A stretch of 64,000 bases of DNA from Dromaius novaehollandiae (GCF_036370855.1 NW_026991398.1:2108001-2172000), one strand, 5' to 3'. Counted from the first letter of the stretch, positions 10,791 through 21,793 are shown. The notes: generated by a model from the letters alone, not told the origin. Translations and numbers: made by a program.

Positions 10791-11170
10791 ATGTCTAACA
10801 CAAGTGTCTGGACTTCCTTTTCTAGTCAAGGAAGAGAAATAAGTTGTCTCACTGAGAGGTCTTGAGAGACTTCTGCTGGTGACCAGCTAATGCTCCAGAA
10901 AGGTTCTTGTAGGTCCTGGGTCACATTTCCCAGCCCCACATGGGCACACAGCCACCCCAGGGCATCTCAGGCAGCAATAGCCTCTATCTATGGGCAAATG
11001 AATAAAGGCCTGAAAACTGACTTTTAATCATAAGGTAAAACCTATTCAAAAAATAAATCTATGCAAGAGCTGAAAAAAATCCCCATCTCCACAGCAATTT
11101 CTTTATCAGTTGGAATGGATTTTTTCTTTTTTTATTGTATATATTTATTATATAAATATATATATATACT
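10790..11170 (+). repeat. Repeat R3, copy 1
   Basis: Sequence containing GAGAAATAAGTTGTC, CATTTCCCAGC and GGGCATCTCAGGCAGCA reappears at about 34830-35400 and in part at 39865-40280. The end is very AT-rich (11136-11170, alternating TA). It is an unnamed interspersed repeat with no coding frame. Confidence 0.6.
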
Positions 11171-11459
11171 CCTACAGTTATTCATTCCTGGCTGTAAGAG
11201 AAGCCTGTACGATCAAGAGTGGATGGACCTCCCAGTGGTAGTTGTCCAAAACAAGGGGAGACAAATTCCAGCTGAAGAGCCCATGTGGCATGGCAGCAAG
11301 CCAACAGGAGAAAACCCTCCCTGCTGTCCTCTGGATGAACACAGGGCATGGGCCTAACAGTCATGGGTGGGATTCAGCTCCCCTGAGGGCAAAACGTACA
11401 TGTCTGAGCTTCAGGAAAGAAAGAGTGGAGAGGATGGAACCACCTACTTAGAGGTGCAA

Positions 11460-14400
11460 ACCACTCTGGTAGAAAAATCACACCTCAGGTACTGAGACAC
11501 AAGTCACCTCACAGACTGCTGCTCCTTGCCTATCACTTGCAGAGACAGAAGTGACCTCACCATCACCTTTGTGGCCATGTGCCTCAGATTGGCCTTTGAG
11601 CCTTGGAGCCTATCAGCCCCTCAGAAACCAGTACTCTCATCATCATCTTCCAACCCCATATGCCTGCTGCTGGCAGGTCAGCTTCTCAGAGGGACATGAC
11701 CCAGCTATGTGCCAGCTGCTCTCCAGTCAGGTACTCAGGCAGAAGTGACCTCACAATCACAATGCAAGCCATGTGCCTGCTGCTGGCCTATCAGGCACTC
11801 AGACACAAGTCACCTCACAGACAGTTTCCAACTCCTCTGCTTGCTCCTGGCCCATCACCTGCAGACACAGAAGTCACCTCACAGTTCCCCTGCAGGGTCA
11901 TGTGCATGTAGACCTAAAGGCCTACAAGCTTCTGAGACACAATCTTCTCCTAAAACACAGCCATGATACAACAGCTGTCTGCACCGCCATTCAGAGAGAC
12001 CTCGGCAGGATGGGGAAATGGGCACAGAGGAACCTCATGAAGCTCCACCAAGGGAAATGCCCATGAGAAAAAGTAACCCTATGCACCAGGACACACTGAG
12101 CGCTGACTGGCTGGACAGCAGCTTTGCAGAGAAGGAGCTGGGGGTGCTGGTAGACAACATGAAGCAGCATGAGGCAGCAACGTGTCCTCGTGGCAAAGAA
12201 AGCCCATGGCTTCCTGGGTTGCACTGGGAAGAGTGTTGCCAGCAGGGCGAGGGCTCTGTGCCTGCAGGCTCTGTGTCAGCAGGCTCTGTGCCTGCTGTCT
12301 AATCAGGTCTTCAGGCACAAGTGATCTCAGAAGCACATTCCCATGCTGTGAGCCTGCTGCCTAACGCCTTCTCCAGGATAAGTGACCTCACAGGCACTTC
12401 CACATCCACGTGCTGCTGCTGGACCATCATCTTCAGAGACAGAAGTGACATCACTGTCATCTTCACAGCCAGGGTCCTCCTAGTAGCTTAGGAACTTCCA
12501 AGACATAATTCACCTCATCATAACTTTGCCACCCATCAGCCTCTTAGTGGCCCATCAGCTGATCAGCTACAAAGAACCTCACAAACAACATCCAAGCCCA
12601 CACACCAGCCGATGGCCTTTCAGCTTCCTGATGGATGTGACCCAGCTCTGTGCCTGCTGCTGTCCAGTCAGGTACTTGGGCAGAAGGGACCTCACAATCA
12701 ATATTCAAGTCATGTGCCTGCTGCTGGCCAATCACCTGCAGAGACAGGAGTGACCCCAAAACCTACATCCTAGCCCTGTGCCTGTTGGTGGCCTATCATG
12801 TACTCAGGCAGACAGGACCTCACAACCACTGACCCCACACAGGAGTCAAGTGCTGGCCTATCAGCTTCGCACATACTTGCATTTCTGTATTGCTGTAGAG
12901 ATCTGCAGGTGTCAATCCCTCCTCTGGGCACACTCACCACACCCAGAAGTCACCTCACCACCAGCAGCTGCTGGCCTGGCAGTTGCTCAGGTAGAAGTGA
13001 CCTCACAAGTGCATGCCCCCACCAGGTGCCTGCTGATGGCCTGTGGCTTTAGAGACAGAAATTTCCTCAAAATACCTTCCCCAGCCACCAACATGCTGCT
13101 GCTCTACCAGGTCCTCTGCCAAGGAGATATCGCAATCAACTTCCACACCCATCTGCCTGCTGCTGGCCTATCAGGGACGCAGGCACAAGTGACCTCACAA
13201 GCAAATACCCAAGCCGTTAGCCAAGTGTGAACCTTGAAGAGAGAAGTGACCTCACAGCGACTTTCCCAGCAATGTGCCTCCACACAGTCTACAGTTAAAA
13301 AAAACAAAGTCTGTCAGGCACTGAGAGGGGTGAGCTCACAGACATTTTTTCCTGCCATGTGCCTATTGCTGGCCTATCACAGACGGACACACAACTGACC
13401 TCATCAGCACCTTCCCCACTTCACAGCCTGCTGCTGGCCTATCAGCTTCTCACCCAGAAGGCACCTCACAGGCACCTTTACAGCCAGGCGCCTGCTGCAG
13501 CCCCAGAGGCTGCTGGGACAGGAGGGACCTCAGAGTCAGTTCCCAGCCAGGTGCCAGCTGCTGGCCTGCCAGCTGCTCTGTCTGCAGTGACCTCACAGGG
13601 AACTTCCCAGGCAGGGGCCTGCTGCTGGCCTATCAGGGACTCAGAAGGAGATGACCTCACAGTCCCCTTCACAGCCATGTGCTTGTCACTGGCGTATAAG
13701 CCTCTGAGACAGCAGCTACATCACGAGAACTTCTCCAGCCGTTGGACAAATGCTGACCTACCACCTGCTCAGGCAGAAGTGATCTCAAAAGCACAGATCC
13801 CCGCCGTGGACCTGCTGCTGTTCCATCAACTGCTCAGGCAGAAGTGACCTCACAGCCACCTTTCCAGCCACAGCTCTGCTGCCATCCAAGCAGCTCATCA
13901 GTCACAAGTGACCTCACAATCAACAGCCAAGTCTTGATCCTGCAGCTGGCCTATCAGCTACTCCAGCAGAAGTGACCTCATCACCAGTAGCTGAGCCATG
14001 TGGCTCCTACTGGCCTGGCAGCTACTGACCAAGAGCTGATTTGACAATGGTGATCTTGTGGCACAGCTCTTGCAGACAGCCGTGACCTCCCTGCCCACAC
14101 CCCAGGCATGCAGCTATTGCCCCTGCAGCTCCCCCTGCCCTCCCCAAGACTAAGCCAGCTCCAGAATGGCCTCCCTGAGTCACATCATGACAGCACAGAT
14201 TCACATCATCCCCTCACCATGCTCACAGGGCAGCCAAACACCCCTCAGCTACCAGGTACTACACCAAAAAATCAGCACCTACACCTAGCCTATCGCGTAT
14301 TGGTGCAATGGTTACCTCACAGTCCAGTTCAAAGCCATATGCCTGAAGCTGTCCTAAAAGTGTCTGAGTCACAAATGACCTCACAAGCACAAATGGTAGC

Positions 14401-14870
14401 AATATGCCATCTGCTTGGTTGTCCGGTAATGAGGCACAAGTGACCTCACTATCAGCCTTGAAGCCGTCGCCTAGCTGCTCGCCTGAAACACACTCAGGAA
14501 AATGTGACCTCACAAGCACAGAGAGCAGCTGTGTCCCTGCTGCTGGCCTCTGAGGTCCTCAGGAAGAAGTGACCTCACAGTCTGCCCCAAAGCCATGGTC
14601 CTGCTGTTGGCCTGTTACGTCCTGAGGCAGAAGGGAGCTCAGAAGCACAACACCGCAGTGTTCCTGCAGCTTGCCTCTCGGGCAGCACTGAGACACGAGG
14701 GACCTCACCAGCATCACCAAAGCTGTGTGCGTGCTGTTGGCCTACCAGGCTCAGAGGCACAACTGACCTCACAAGCACAAACGGCATCGACGTGCCTGCT
14801 GCTGGCCTAGCTGGTACCGAGTCACAAGTGACTGGAAAAGTGCAAACCTTCACAGAGGAGAAGCTCACCT
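11460..14870 (+). repeat. Minisatellite array M2 (~64-bp unit, core GTGACCTCAC)
   Basis: Units contain TGCCTGCTGCTGGCCTATCA, a variable piece with GGTACTCAGGCAGAA, then GTGACCTCACA. Measured core starts at 11745, 11809, 11873 and again at 13779, 13844, 13908, 13972 give a 64-65 bp period. The array is degenerate and interrupted by a CR1 fragment (11945-12250), a piece shared with M1 and M4 (about 12890-12960), and a non-satellite piece shared with M4 (about 14000-14290). Open frames of up to 162 codons across it are by-products of the repeat and shift frame from unit to unit. Confidence 0.85.
11945..12250 (+). mobile_element. CR1 LINE internal fragment inside minisatellite M2
   Basis: The stretch resembles the C-terminal part of CR1 reverse transcriptase and following sequence: an AIQRDLGRMGKWAQRNLMK-like frame, then LDSSFAEKELGVLVDN, then GGCTTCCTGGGTTGCACTGGGAAGAGTG. 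It is disrupted and lacks both ends of a CR1. The same fragment lies in the same minisatellite context at 54680-54975. Confidence 0.8.
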
Positions 14871-15048
14871 GGACCACTTGCATGGCCCTTGAGTACGCTG
14901 TTATCACTCCGTACAGAACAGTCTTCTGCAGATGGCTTTCATCTCCTGGCAGGATTCTCTCCAGGTCATGGCACATCTCCACTCTGTCACCCTGGCACCA
15001 AATCACAAAAGGGAACAATTGCACTTGCATTTCCTTTACCATCGAGTC
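14869..15048 (-). pseudogene. Exon-like open segment of 60 codons with consensus splice donor
   Basis: On the minus strand a 180-base open stretch reads like globular protein (it includes FPFVIWCQGDRVEMCHDLER, then ILPGDESHLQKTVLYGVI). It ends CAG followed by GTGAGC (donor, 14868-14863), and a possible acceptor AG lies just before it at 15049-15050, making the exon 60 codons in one phase. The pyrimidine tract is weak and the frame upstream meets TAG. The composition is unlike the surrounding repeats. I do not recognise the family and found no second exon nearby, so it may be a stray exon of a decayed or duplicated gene. Confidence 0.35.
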
Positions 15049-15049
15049 C

Positions 15050-16540
15050 TAGCTGTGACCCTTTGCACTGGAGCACCTACACAATGACAGCAGGAGGCCA
15101 CTGCCATTTCTAGTGCCAAGGTACAGAGATCAGCTGTGGGAGCAGCTGCACTGGAAAGGGTTTCAGACACTGTCACGTCAACTCAGCACTGCAGCAGGCA
15201 TTAACCTGATGCCAGACCTCGGCTGTGCCAGCTAGTCTGCAAACACACTGTCTCTGCAGGACAGAGCTGGCTCTTCTGCTAGATACAACCAAGTGCCAGC
15301 AAGAACAGATGGAGGCAGGACACTCGCCACTTGCACACTCCCCAGGCACTGCTCTGCTCTCTGCCTTCCCCTGGCTCCTCAGCTCAGACACACAGGGAAG
15401 CTCTTGTGGTGACACCAGGAGGTGGCCAAGGCACTCCAGGCTCACAAGGCAGGTGCAAATGATCAGCACAAGCTCAGGGACAGAGCTGGCTCCTTGGGTG
15501 ATGCTGCTCCTTTCAGAGGGAAGAAGCCTGCTTTCTTTGGGCAGAGCAGGCTGCTGCTTTCCACCCCCATCCCCTCAGGAACCTCCAGCTAGGGATGGGG
15601 GGATGGGGATTTTGTTCAGTAATATAAAAGTTTCAGATACGCTGTAGAAACCTTTGAGAGTGCTGAAGGCCTCCTGAGCCCAAAGTAACCTCGGTTCCTT
15701 TGCTTCAGTTCCTTGGACAAGGAGCCTCTGTGAAGGGGAAAAAGGCTGCAGAGGCTTTGACATGAGGCCCAAGCAAGAAGACAGCCCCAGACTGGAGGTC
15801 TGCTGAAATGCCAGCTGTCCTGGCTGCGCAGGCTCTGCAGCAGCAGTCTGGGCTCCACAGCTGGGTTCAGAGAGCACTGAGGGCTGGGTGCCACAGGCAA
15901 CCTGGGCCTGGGCACATCTTAACCCCTCACAGAGCCAGGAGCTGTGAGATTACCTCAGTTCAAGCTACAGAGGCTTTGGGGCACTCAGACAAAGGCACTG
16001 AAGAGATGCCGGCATTTAATTATAAGGGTCTTGGACTCATCCTATATGGCACCACAACCTTCTAGGAAAGGGAGGGGGCACAACAGCATTTGCTGAGCAG
16101 GCCGGCAGTAACAACATTTGTGGGATGTGGAATTAGCAGCACAGCAGAGGTACTGGGAGGGGAACCCACACCCCAAGTCACCCACGGAAGCCCGGCGCAT
16201 TTATGGAAGCCTTCGCATCCATACATAGCCTCATCTCATTCATTTGCAGCTGTTTTCACAGAGGGCTCACCATGTTGCCAGAGATGTTGACAGGTACAGG
16301 GACACACCCTGGCATGCAGCCTCCATCCTCAGTGGCTCTAGCACTGCACCGGGAACCTACATGAGTGGAGCAACCTAGAAAGAAAGAAAGAATCAGAGTG
16401 TTACTGTCAGTTCTGCTGGCCTTGCAGAGTCACAGTAGTCAGGGGCGAATGTCTCCCCTCTGTGCTGGGCTGTATTTGTGAGAGCACAGCCAGCAGGGCC
16501 ACCGAGATGTTCTATTGCTCCTTCTGGCACAGGGCAGACC
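15050..16540. other. Non-repetitive spacer with no supported gene
   Basis: This stretch has no clear match elsewhere in the window and no recognisable coding frame; the open frames are short (140 codons at most) and of low-complexity composition. It contains a short GAAA run at 16377-16390. Confidence 0.5.
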
Positions 16541-17110
16541 ATGTCTGTATACTGGCTCCTATTTGGGCTTTGCAGTTCTGCAAAGGCACTAACACACAGG
16601 AGGGAATCCAGCACAGGGACACCAAGATGGTCCGGCCTGGAGCATGAGGCATATAAGGAGAGGCTGGGAGAGCTGGGTTTGTCCAGCCTAAGCAAGAGAA
16701 GGCCAAGGGGGATCTTCATGCTGTGCACAGCTACCTTATTGAGGGCACAGAGAAGACAGAGCTGGATTTTCTTGGAAGTGCACACTAATAGCACAAATTG
16801 GACAATGGGAAATTCTTCTTAGATGTCTCTTCTGTGTCTTCTTAGATTTTTCTCCATGAGGATGGCCAAACAGTGGCACAAGCATCCAGAGAGGTTCTCA
16901 GATCTCCATCCTCAGAGACAATCAAAACTTCACTGGAAAAGGCCCCAAAATACCTTTCTACTGGGACCTGCCTTGAGCAGGGCGTTGGATCCCTACCTCC
17001 AGGTGTCTCCCCCATTGCAGGCTCAAGGAGTCTGCTATTCTGAGACTCTATCCCAAAGGGACCACAGGCTCAGAGCCACCCATCGCCCTGAGAGGCCTGA
17101 CTTCTGGTGA
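16540..17110 (+). mobile_element. CR1 LINE 3' fragment
   Basis: Sequence such as GGAGAGGCTGGGAGAGCTGG followed by TTGTCCAGCCTAAGCAAGAGAAGGC, and later AACAGTGGCACAAGCATCCAGAGAGG, matches the conserved 3' region of CR1 elements in order. It is decayed; no coding frame and no clear terminal 8-bp repeat. Confidence 0.7.
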
Positions 17111-19100
17111 GGTGGCATCTGCCCTGTCTGCAAGGGTCTGGGAAGGCACAACGTGGAGAAATGGCTCTGACTGTTTCAATTAACTACCATCTCTCGAATG
17201 GATCGGAATGGATTAGGGTTTGAGATGGGAAGATGCCATGAGGGTCCAGCTTCAACAGAAAGCCTTCAAGGAGTGAGAAGAGAACTTTCTCCAGCAGAGT
17301 CTGTGAAATCCCAAAGACTGTCAGAAGCATCAAGACCTTCAGAAACTGCAAGTCTGAACCTCAGCTGACAGAAACCACCAAACTGCGAGCATCCCTGGCT
17401 GGCACCAGGATGCTCCAAGGAGGGAACACGGTCATCAACAGACAGACTAGAGCACCCTGGGGAAGGCTTTGGCATCACATGACTGACCATGACTTGCTCA
17501 TCTCGCTCATCCCATGATGTCTCTGTTAGCAGTTCTCTATCATTCCCTGCCCATCCCTGCTGCCTGGAGCTGTTTCTGCCAAGAGCTTTTTCTCTGCCCC
17601 AAAGTCTTTTCCCAGTCGGTGTTCACAGACCCCATCCCCCACTCTGTGTTCTGTGATGGACAGAAGCCTCCCAGGTCAGGGCCCTGGCCAGGGCCATCTC
17701 TGTGCTTGCAGGTCCTGAGGAGCAGGTCAGAGAAACCCTGATGATGCCATGGAGGTGATGCTGGTGCTGTCTGCAGGCTGAGGTGGGGATGGAGGGACTT
17801 GCTGAGGTTTCTCAGACTTTTTGCTCTGTCTCTCTCTTAAGAGAGAGAGCTGACTCTTACTGAGCTGCCTTCCTCTGAAGGAGAGCCCATCTTTAGGACC
17901 CTTGCCTGTTTCTCTGGGCTGTCCTGCCAAGCTGCAAGCTGCCCTGCAGAAGAGCACAGCTTCCCTGGAGCATTTCTGTGATATCTGAGAGTCCTTGGTC
18001 TGCTCCTGTGAGTCAGAAACCTTGTCACACTCCTCATCACTCCCTCCATCTCTGGGCTGAGAGAGAAGAATTTGGAAGTCTTCACTGTGAAACTGAACTC
18101 CTCTGCTCCCAGCTCAGTCCAGTTTCTTTCTTAGAGGAACTTGTGAGTGTGGTTTTCCTTTATCTGAGTGAGGTGCAAGTGCAGGGCAGTGAGGGGCAAG
18201 ACACACTGGCAGACCAGATCCCAGGACTCTGTACAAAGTCACAGCGAGCCCTTTTTTCCTGCTCGGGTGCACAAGTGCTCATGCTGAAATACCAAAGATT
18301 TCTAGCCCATCCAAGAATGCTCCCACAGTGTAATGGAGGCATCTAAAATCTAAATCAATATATAATCAGACTCCTCTGCTGCAGGTTATTTTCTGGAGAT
18401 AATAAGTATCAAAATATTGAGCAGTCCTGCCACCTAAGGGGTGGACATAGTATGCTGCGGGATGTGCACATCAGAACCAGTCCCTTGCCATTCCCACTAC
18501 ACTACACATTCCCACTACTGGACAAAGAGCACAGATGGTAAATTGGCATGAGGAAATGGTTTATCTCACTGGAAGGGGGACATCTAGAAAAAGTCAGGTC
18601 AGCCCCTGCCCTCACTTGGCTGTTCCTCTCCCATGCTAGGGTGGGAGCTGATGTGACTGATCCAGATACAGACACCTCTGTCCAAGGGGGCAAGACTGGG
18701 GGGGGGACAAATCCCTCACAAGGGTCTTCTCTTTCACACACAGCTGGCATGAGTGCTGTAGTCAGCTCTCATTGTGGTAAATAGAGAATATTCCCCCTGG
18801 GTCACTGGACCAAGCCCCCTCCACTCAGCTGATGCCGCCCGTTCCCAGGTATCCCCCCAAATACCTGGGACTGTTTGACACGTCCACTTAAACCTGCAGC
18901 AAAGCAGAACAGAGTCCTCTGGAGCTACGGGCAGAAGCCCCTACTGCACATGACACACTCAGCCAGCGCAAACCAGAGCCCCAGAAAGGGAGCTGAAAGA
19001 AGGTAAAGGACATAGGAAATGTGGGGGTTTCTATGCGAAACAGAATGGGTTTGGTTCAGAGTAGCTTGCTCTAACTTTTTACTTTCTTTTCTTCCTTGGA

Positions 19101-19104
19101 CAGG
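19101..19104 (+). other. Splice acceptor before OR2 coding exon
   Basis: ACTTTCTTTTCTTCCTTGGA followed by CAG gives an AG at 19102-19103, with a strong pyrimidine tract; the ATG is 24 bases downstream. It is preserved although the upstream exon is not found. Confidence 0.5.
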
Positions 19105-19127
19105 CCTCCTGTGCCCCAAGGGAACAG

Positions 19128-20048
19128 ATGTCCAACGGCAGCTCCTTCAATGAGTTCCTCATCCTGCCATTTGCAGACACACGGGAGATGCAGCTCTTGC
19201 ACTTCTCCCTCTTCCTGGGCATCTACCTGGCTGCCCTCCTCAGCAACGGCCTCATCATCGCAGCCATGGCCTGCGACCACCACCTCCACACCCCCATGTA
19301 CTTCTTCCTCCTCAACCTCTCTCTTCTCGACCTTGGCTCCATCTCCACCACTGTCCCCAAATCCATGGCCAATTCCCTATGGAACAGCAGGACCATTTCA
19401 TACTCAGGATGTGCTGTCCAAATCTTTCTGGTTCTCTTCTTCCTCGCAGCAGAGTATTGTCTCCTCACAGTCATGGCCTATGACTGCTATATGGCCATCT
19501 GCAGACCCCTGCACTACAGCACGCTCATGAGCAGCAGAGCTTGTGTCAAAATGGCAGCAGCTGCCTGGGCCACTGGTTTTGTCAATGCTCTCCTGCACAC
19601 TGCTAACACATTTTCAATACCACTCTGCCAAGGCAACACAGTGGACCAGTTCTTCTGTGAAGTGCCCCAGTTCCTGAAGCTCTCCTGCTCAGACGCCTAC
19701 TCCTGGGAAGCTGGGGTTAGTGTTGTTAGTGCCTGTTTAGCTTTGGGGTGTTTCATTTTCATTGTGCTGTCCTACGTGCAGATCTTCACTGCTGTGCTGA
19801 GGATCCCCTCTGAGCAGGGCCGGCACAAAGCCTTTTCCATGTGCCTCCCGCACCTGGCCGTGGTCTCCCTGTTTGTCAGCACTGGCACATTTGCCTGCCT
19901 GAAGCCCCCCTCTCTCTCCTCCCCATCTCTGGATCTGGTGGTGGCTGTTCTGTACTCGGTGGTGCCTCCAGCAGTGAACCCTCTCATATACAGCGTGAGG
20001 AACAAGGAGCTCAAGGATGCCTTGAGGAAACTGATTCAATGGGTATGA
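19128..20048 (+). CDS. OR2: olfactory receptor, OR14-like, full length but DRY motif altered to DCY
   Basis: A 306-residue odorant receptor of the same subfamily as OR1, OR3 and OR4 with all seven helices open. It has the N-terminal glycosylation site (NGS), LHTPMYFF at 53-60, the loop cysteines, KAFSMCLPHL and NPLIY. Two positions are unusual. The MAYDRY motif reads MAYDCY: residue 120 is TGC (19485-19487) where OR1 has CGC, a C-to-T change at a CpG. The TM1 GN motif reads SN (Ser39). Arg of DRY is the key G-protein-coupling residue in class A receptors, so signalling may be reduced or lost (inference). The acceptor AG is at 19102-19103. The start MSNGSS aligns with the paralogues. Upstream, the promoter and first-exon donor found in cassettes A, C and D are not seen. 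It may be a receptor in early decay, or a functional variant. Confidence 0.92.
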   Translation: MSNGSSFNEFLILPFADTREMQLLHFSLFLGIYLAALLSNGLIIAAMACDHHLHTPMYFFLLNLSLLDLGSISTTVPKSMANSLWNSRTISYSGCAVQIFLVLFFLAAEYCLLTVMAYDCYMAICRPLHYSTLMSSRACVKMAAAAWATGFVNALLHTANTFSIPLCQGNTVDQFFCEVPQFLKLSCSDAYSWEAGVSVVSACLALGCFIFIVLSYVQIFTAVLRIPSEQGRHKAFSMCLPHLAVVSLFVSTGTFACLKPPSLSSPSLDLVVAVLYSVVPPAVNPLIYSVRNKELKDALRKLIQWV

Positions 20049-20944
20049 TGTCAGTGCCAATAACTGTCCCATGTGCATCTGCTCATCTTTCCCAGGGTAT
20101 TCGGCCTCAAGGATATATATTGTTCATTTATTTCTTTCTTACCTTTCTCGGTTATATTCATGTGAGAAAGCAATGTTTAGGTTCCTCTTACTTCTCAGTA
20201 ATCCCTCTCTTATATTTGACACAGAGGCTGTGTTGAAGCAGGAAGCCAGGCTTCCCCTCCCTTCATCAGCAGAGATGGGGGGGACCTCAGAGCCTGCTAC
20301 TCTGAGCTCCCTCAGATGCTCCCAGGGCAATGAGGAGAGTTTCCCTTTGCAGTGTCTCTTTCAGCACTGACACCAAGGGAGCTCAGGGGCACAGGCTCAG
20401 ATGAGTACAGGTAGGGTGAGACCATGGGTCCCGTGCCCATTAGGAGAGCTCAGCTCCCCTGGCCACAGTCAGGGTGTGATCTCACCCCTCTACTTCGAGA
20501 GTGGCAGACAGGTGTCACTATGGGCTGGTCCCTTCCCTCTTCTGTGCTCCAGCACTCAAAGTGGAGCAGGAGCGGAGGGGAGGAGAGTCTGGATGCAGCC
20601 TGTGGGAACAGATGCCCTGCTCCTCAGGACCGTTCCCCCCACTGCCACAGCAGGCATTTCCTTGCTGCAGCCTTTGCATGGGGGCTGCAGCTTTCTGGGA
20701 GACACATCCAGCAACAGCAGCAGGACTTTCTCTTTTCAGGGCTTTTCTCCTCATTTCCACACTGTCCTGCTGTGCTCTCACATGTGTGTATATGGCCTTA
20801 GCGCTCTTGTAATGTGCTGCTTCCATATGCATTTCTGTGAGCTCAGGCAGCACCAGAGCCTGGGCACCCTTATGCCAGACCTGGATTGAAAATATGAAAA
20901 ATAACATTTTATGTTATATGAAAACATGAAAGTAACATTTCCAT

Positions 20945-20950
20945 AATAAA
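20945..20950 (+). promoter_or_regulatory. Polyadenylation signal AATAAA of OR2
   Basis: AATAAA is followed by AGAGGTTCTTCTCTGTCAC, similar to the AATAAAGTAAGTTCTCCTCAG after OR1, so it is the homologous site. It lies 897 bases after the stop, against about 190-235 in the other three. Confidence 0.4.
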
Positions 20951-21793
20951 AGAGGTTCTTCTCTGTCACCTGCCTGGACTCCCGCCTTTCTTCAGAAGAT
21001 GGAGTCAAAAATATGCTCAAGGCAATGCACCACCAAGGGGTCCAGTGTTCTGCTTGTGAACTCCATGGGAGCCAGGGGATGAGCTCAGAGTCCCCGGTAA
21101 TCTGTTAGGGACTGAGGGTTGGATTCAGGGCTCATCTCTCAGTGACCAGTGCCAGTGGAGATGGTGAATGGTGTCTGAATTACCTTCCCAGGGCTGTCTC
21201 ACGGGTGACAGTGCTGATGACCTGACCCTGTCCCCGTCCTGCTGACCTGACTCCTCATCTCTACCTGGGACCTGCCTCTGACTACAGCCAAGAAAGCCTT
21301 GGCAAGGGAAGGTGGGATCCAAGGAGATCCCAAGGAAGGCTGTAAATACAAAAGGTGACTCTATGTCCGTAGCAGCAACTGTTACCTGACAGCCACTATA
21401 AAGGTGTGAGGAGAGCTTCAGATTTTGACCCTCTACCCAGGTAGCATTGCATGCAGAGTCTCAGCTGCATGAAGAAGCGAGAACAGTCACTTGGGGTCAG
21501 ATTTTGTGATGCCCAGTTATGACAACAGGTCTTTCTGTGTCACAGCTTGACCCTTTATGCACCATTTCTGACAGGGTTCCTGCGACAGAGAGTATGTTGT
21601 CGGGAGCAGCAAGAGCGGGGCTGCTCCGTGCGGGAAGTGGAGTTGGGAGCTGAGGGTGCCAGCAAGGCAGGCAGGGCAGGGACCCACCGATGAGAGGTGC
21701 CGTCCCACAGTGCCCGGACAAGAGGAGCAGAGCAGATTTGGGGATGGTAACTGGGGTCAGGCACAGTCCAGCGATGGCCAGACAAGACTCAAG

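Larger units (their letters stand above)
17500..21350 (+). repeat. Segmental duplication B (OR2 cassette), internally rearranged
   Basis: From about 17870 the sequence follows cassette A in the same orientation (GCAAGCTGCCCTGCAGAAG near 17933 against 2556; the OR exon; GGTTGGATTCAGGGCTCA near 21118 against 4754). The stretch 17510-17860 instead matches cassette A reversed (TGTTAGCAGTTC near 17523 against the complement near 1955). The promoter motifs and first-exon donor are not found. Sequence at about 20090-20870 has no counterpart in the other cassettes, which pushes the poly(A) signal away from the stop. Confidence 0.7.

Noticed and set aside
12778-13847. Open frames of 150 and 162 codons in minisatellite M2
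   Set aside because: They arise from the repeat unit. The 64-65 bp period shifts frame each unit, and the proteins are just the satellite read through.
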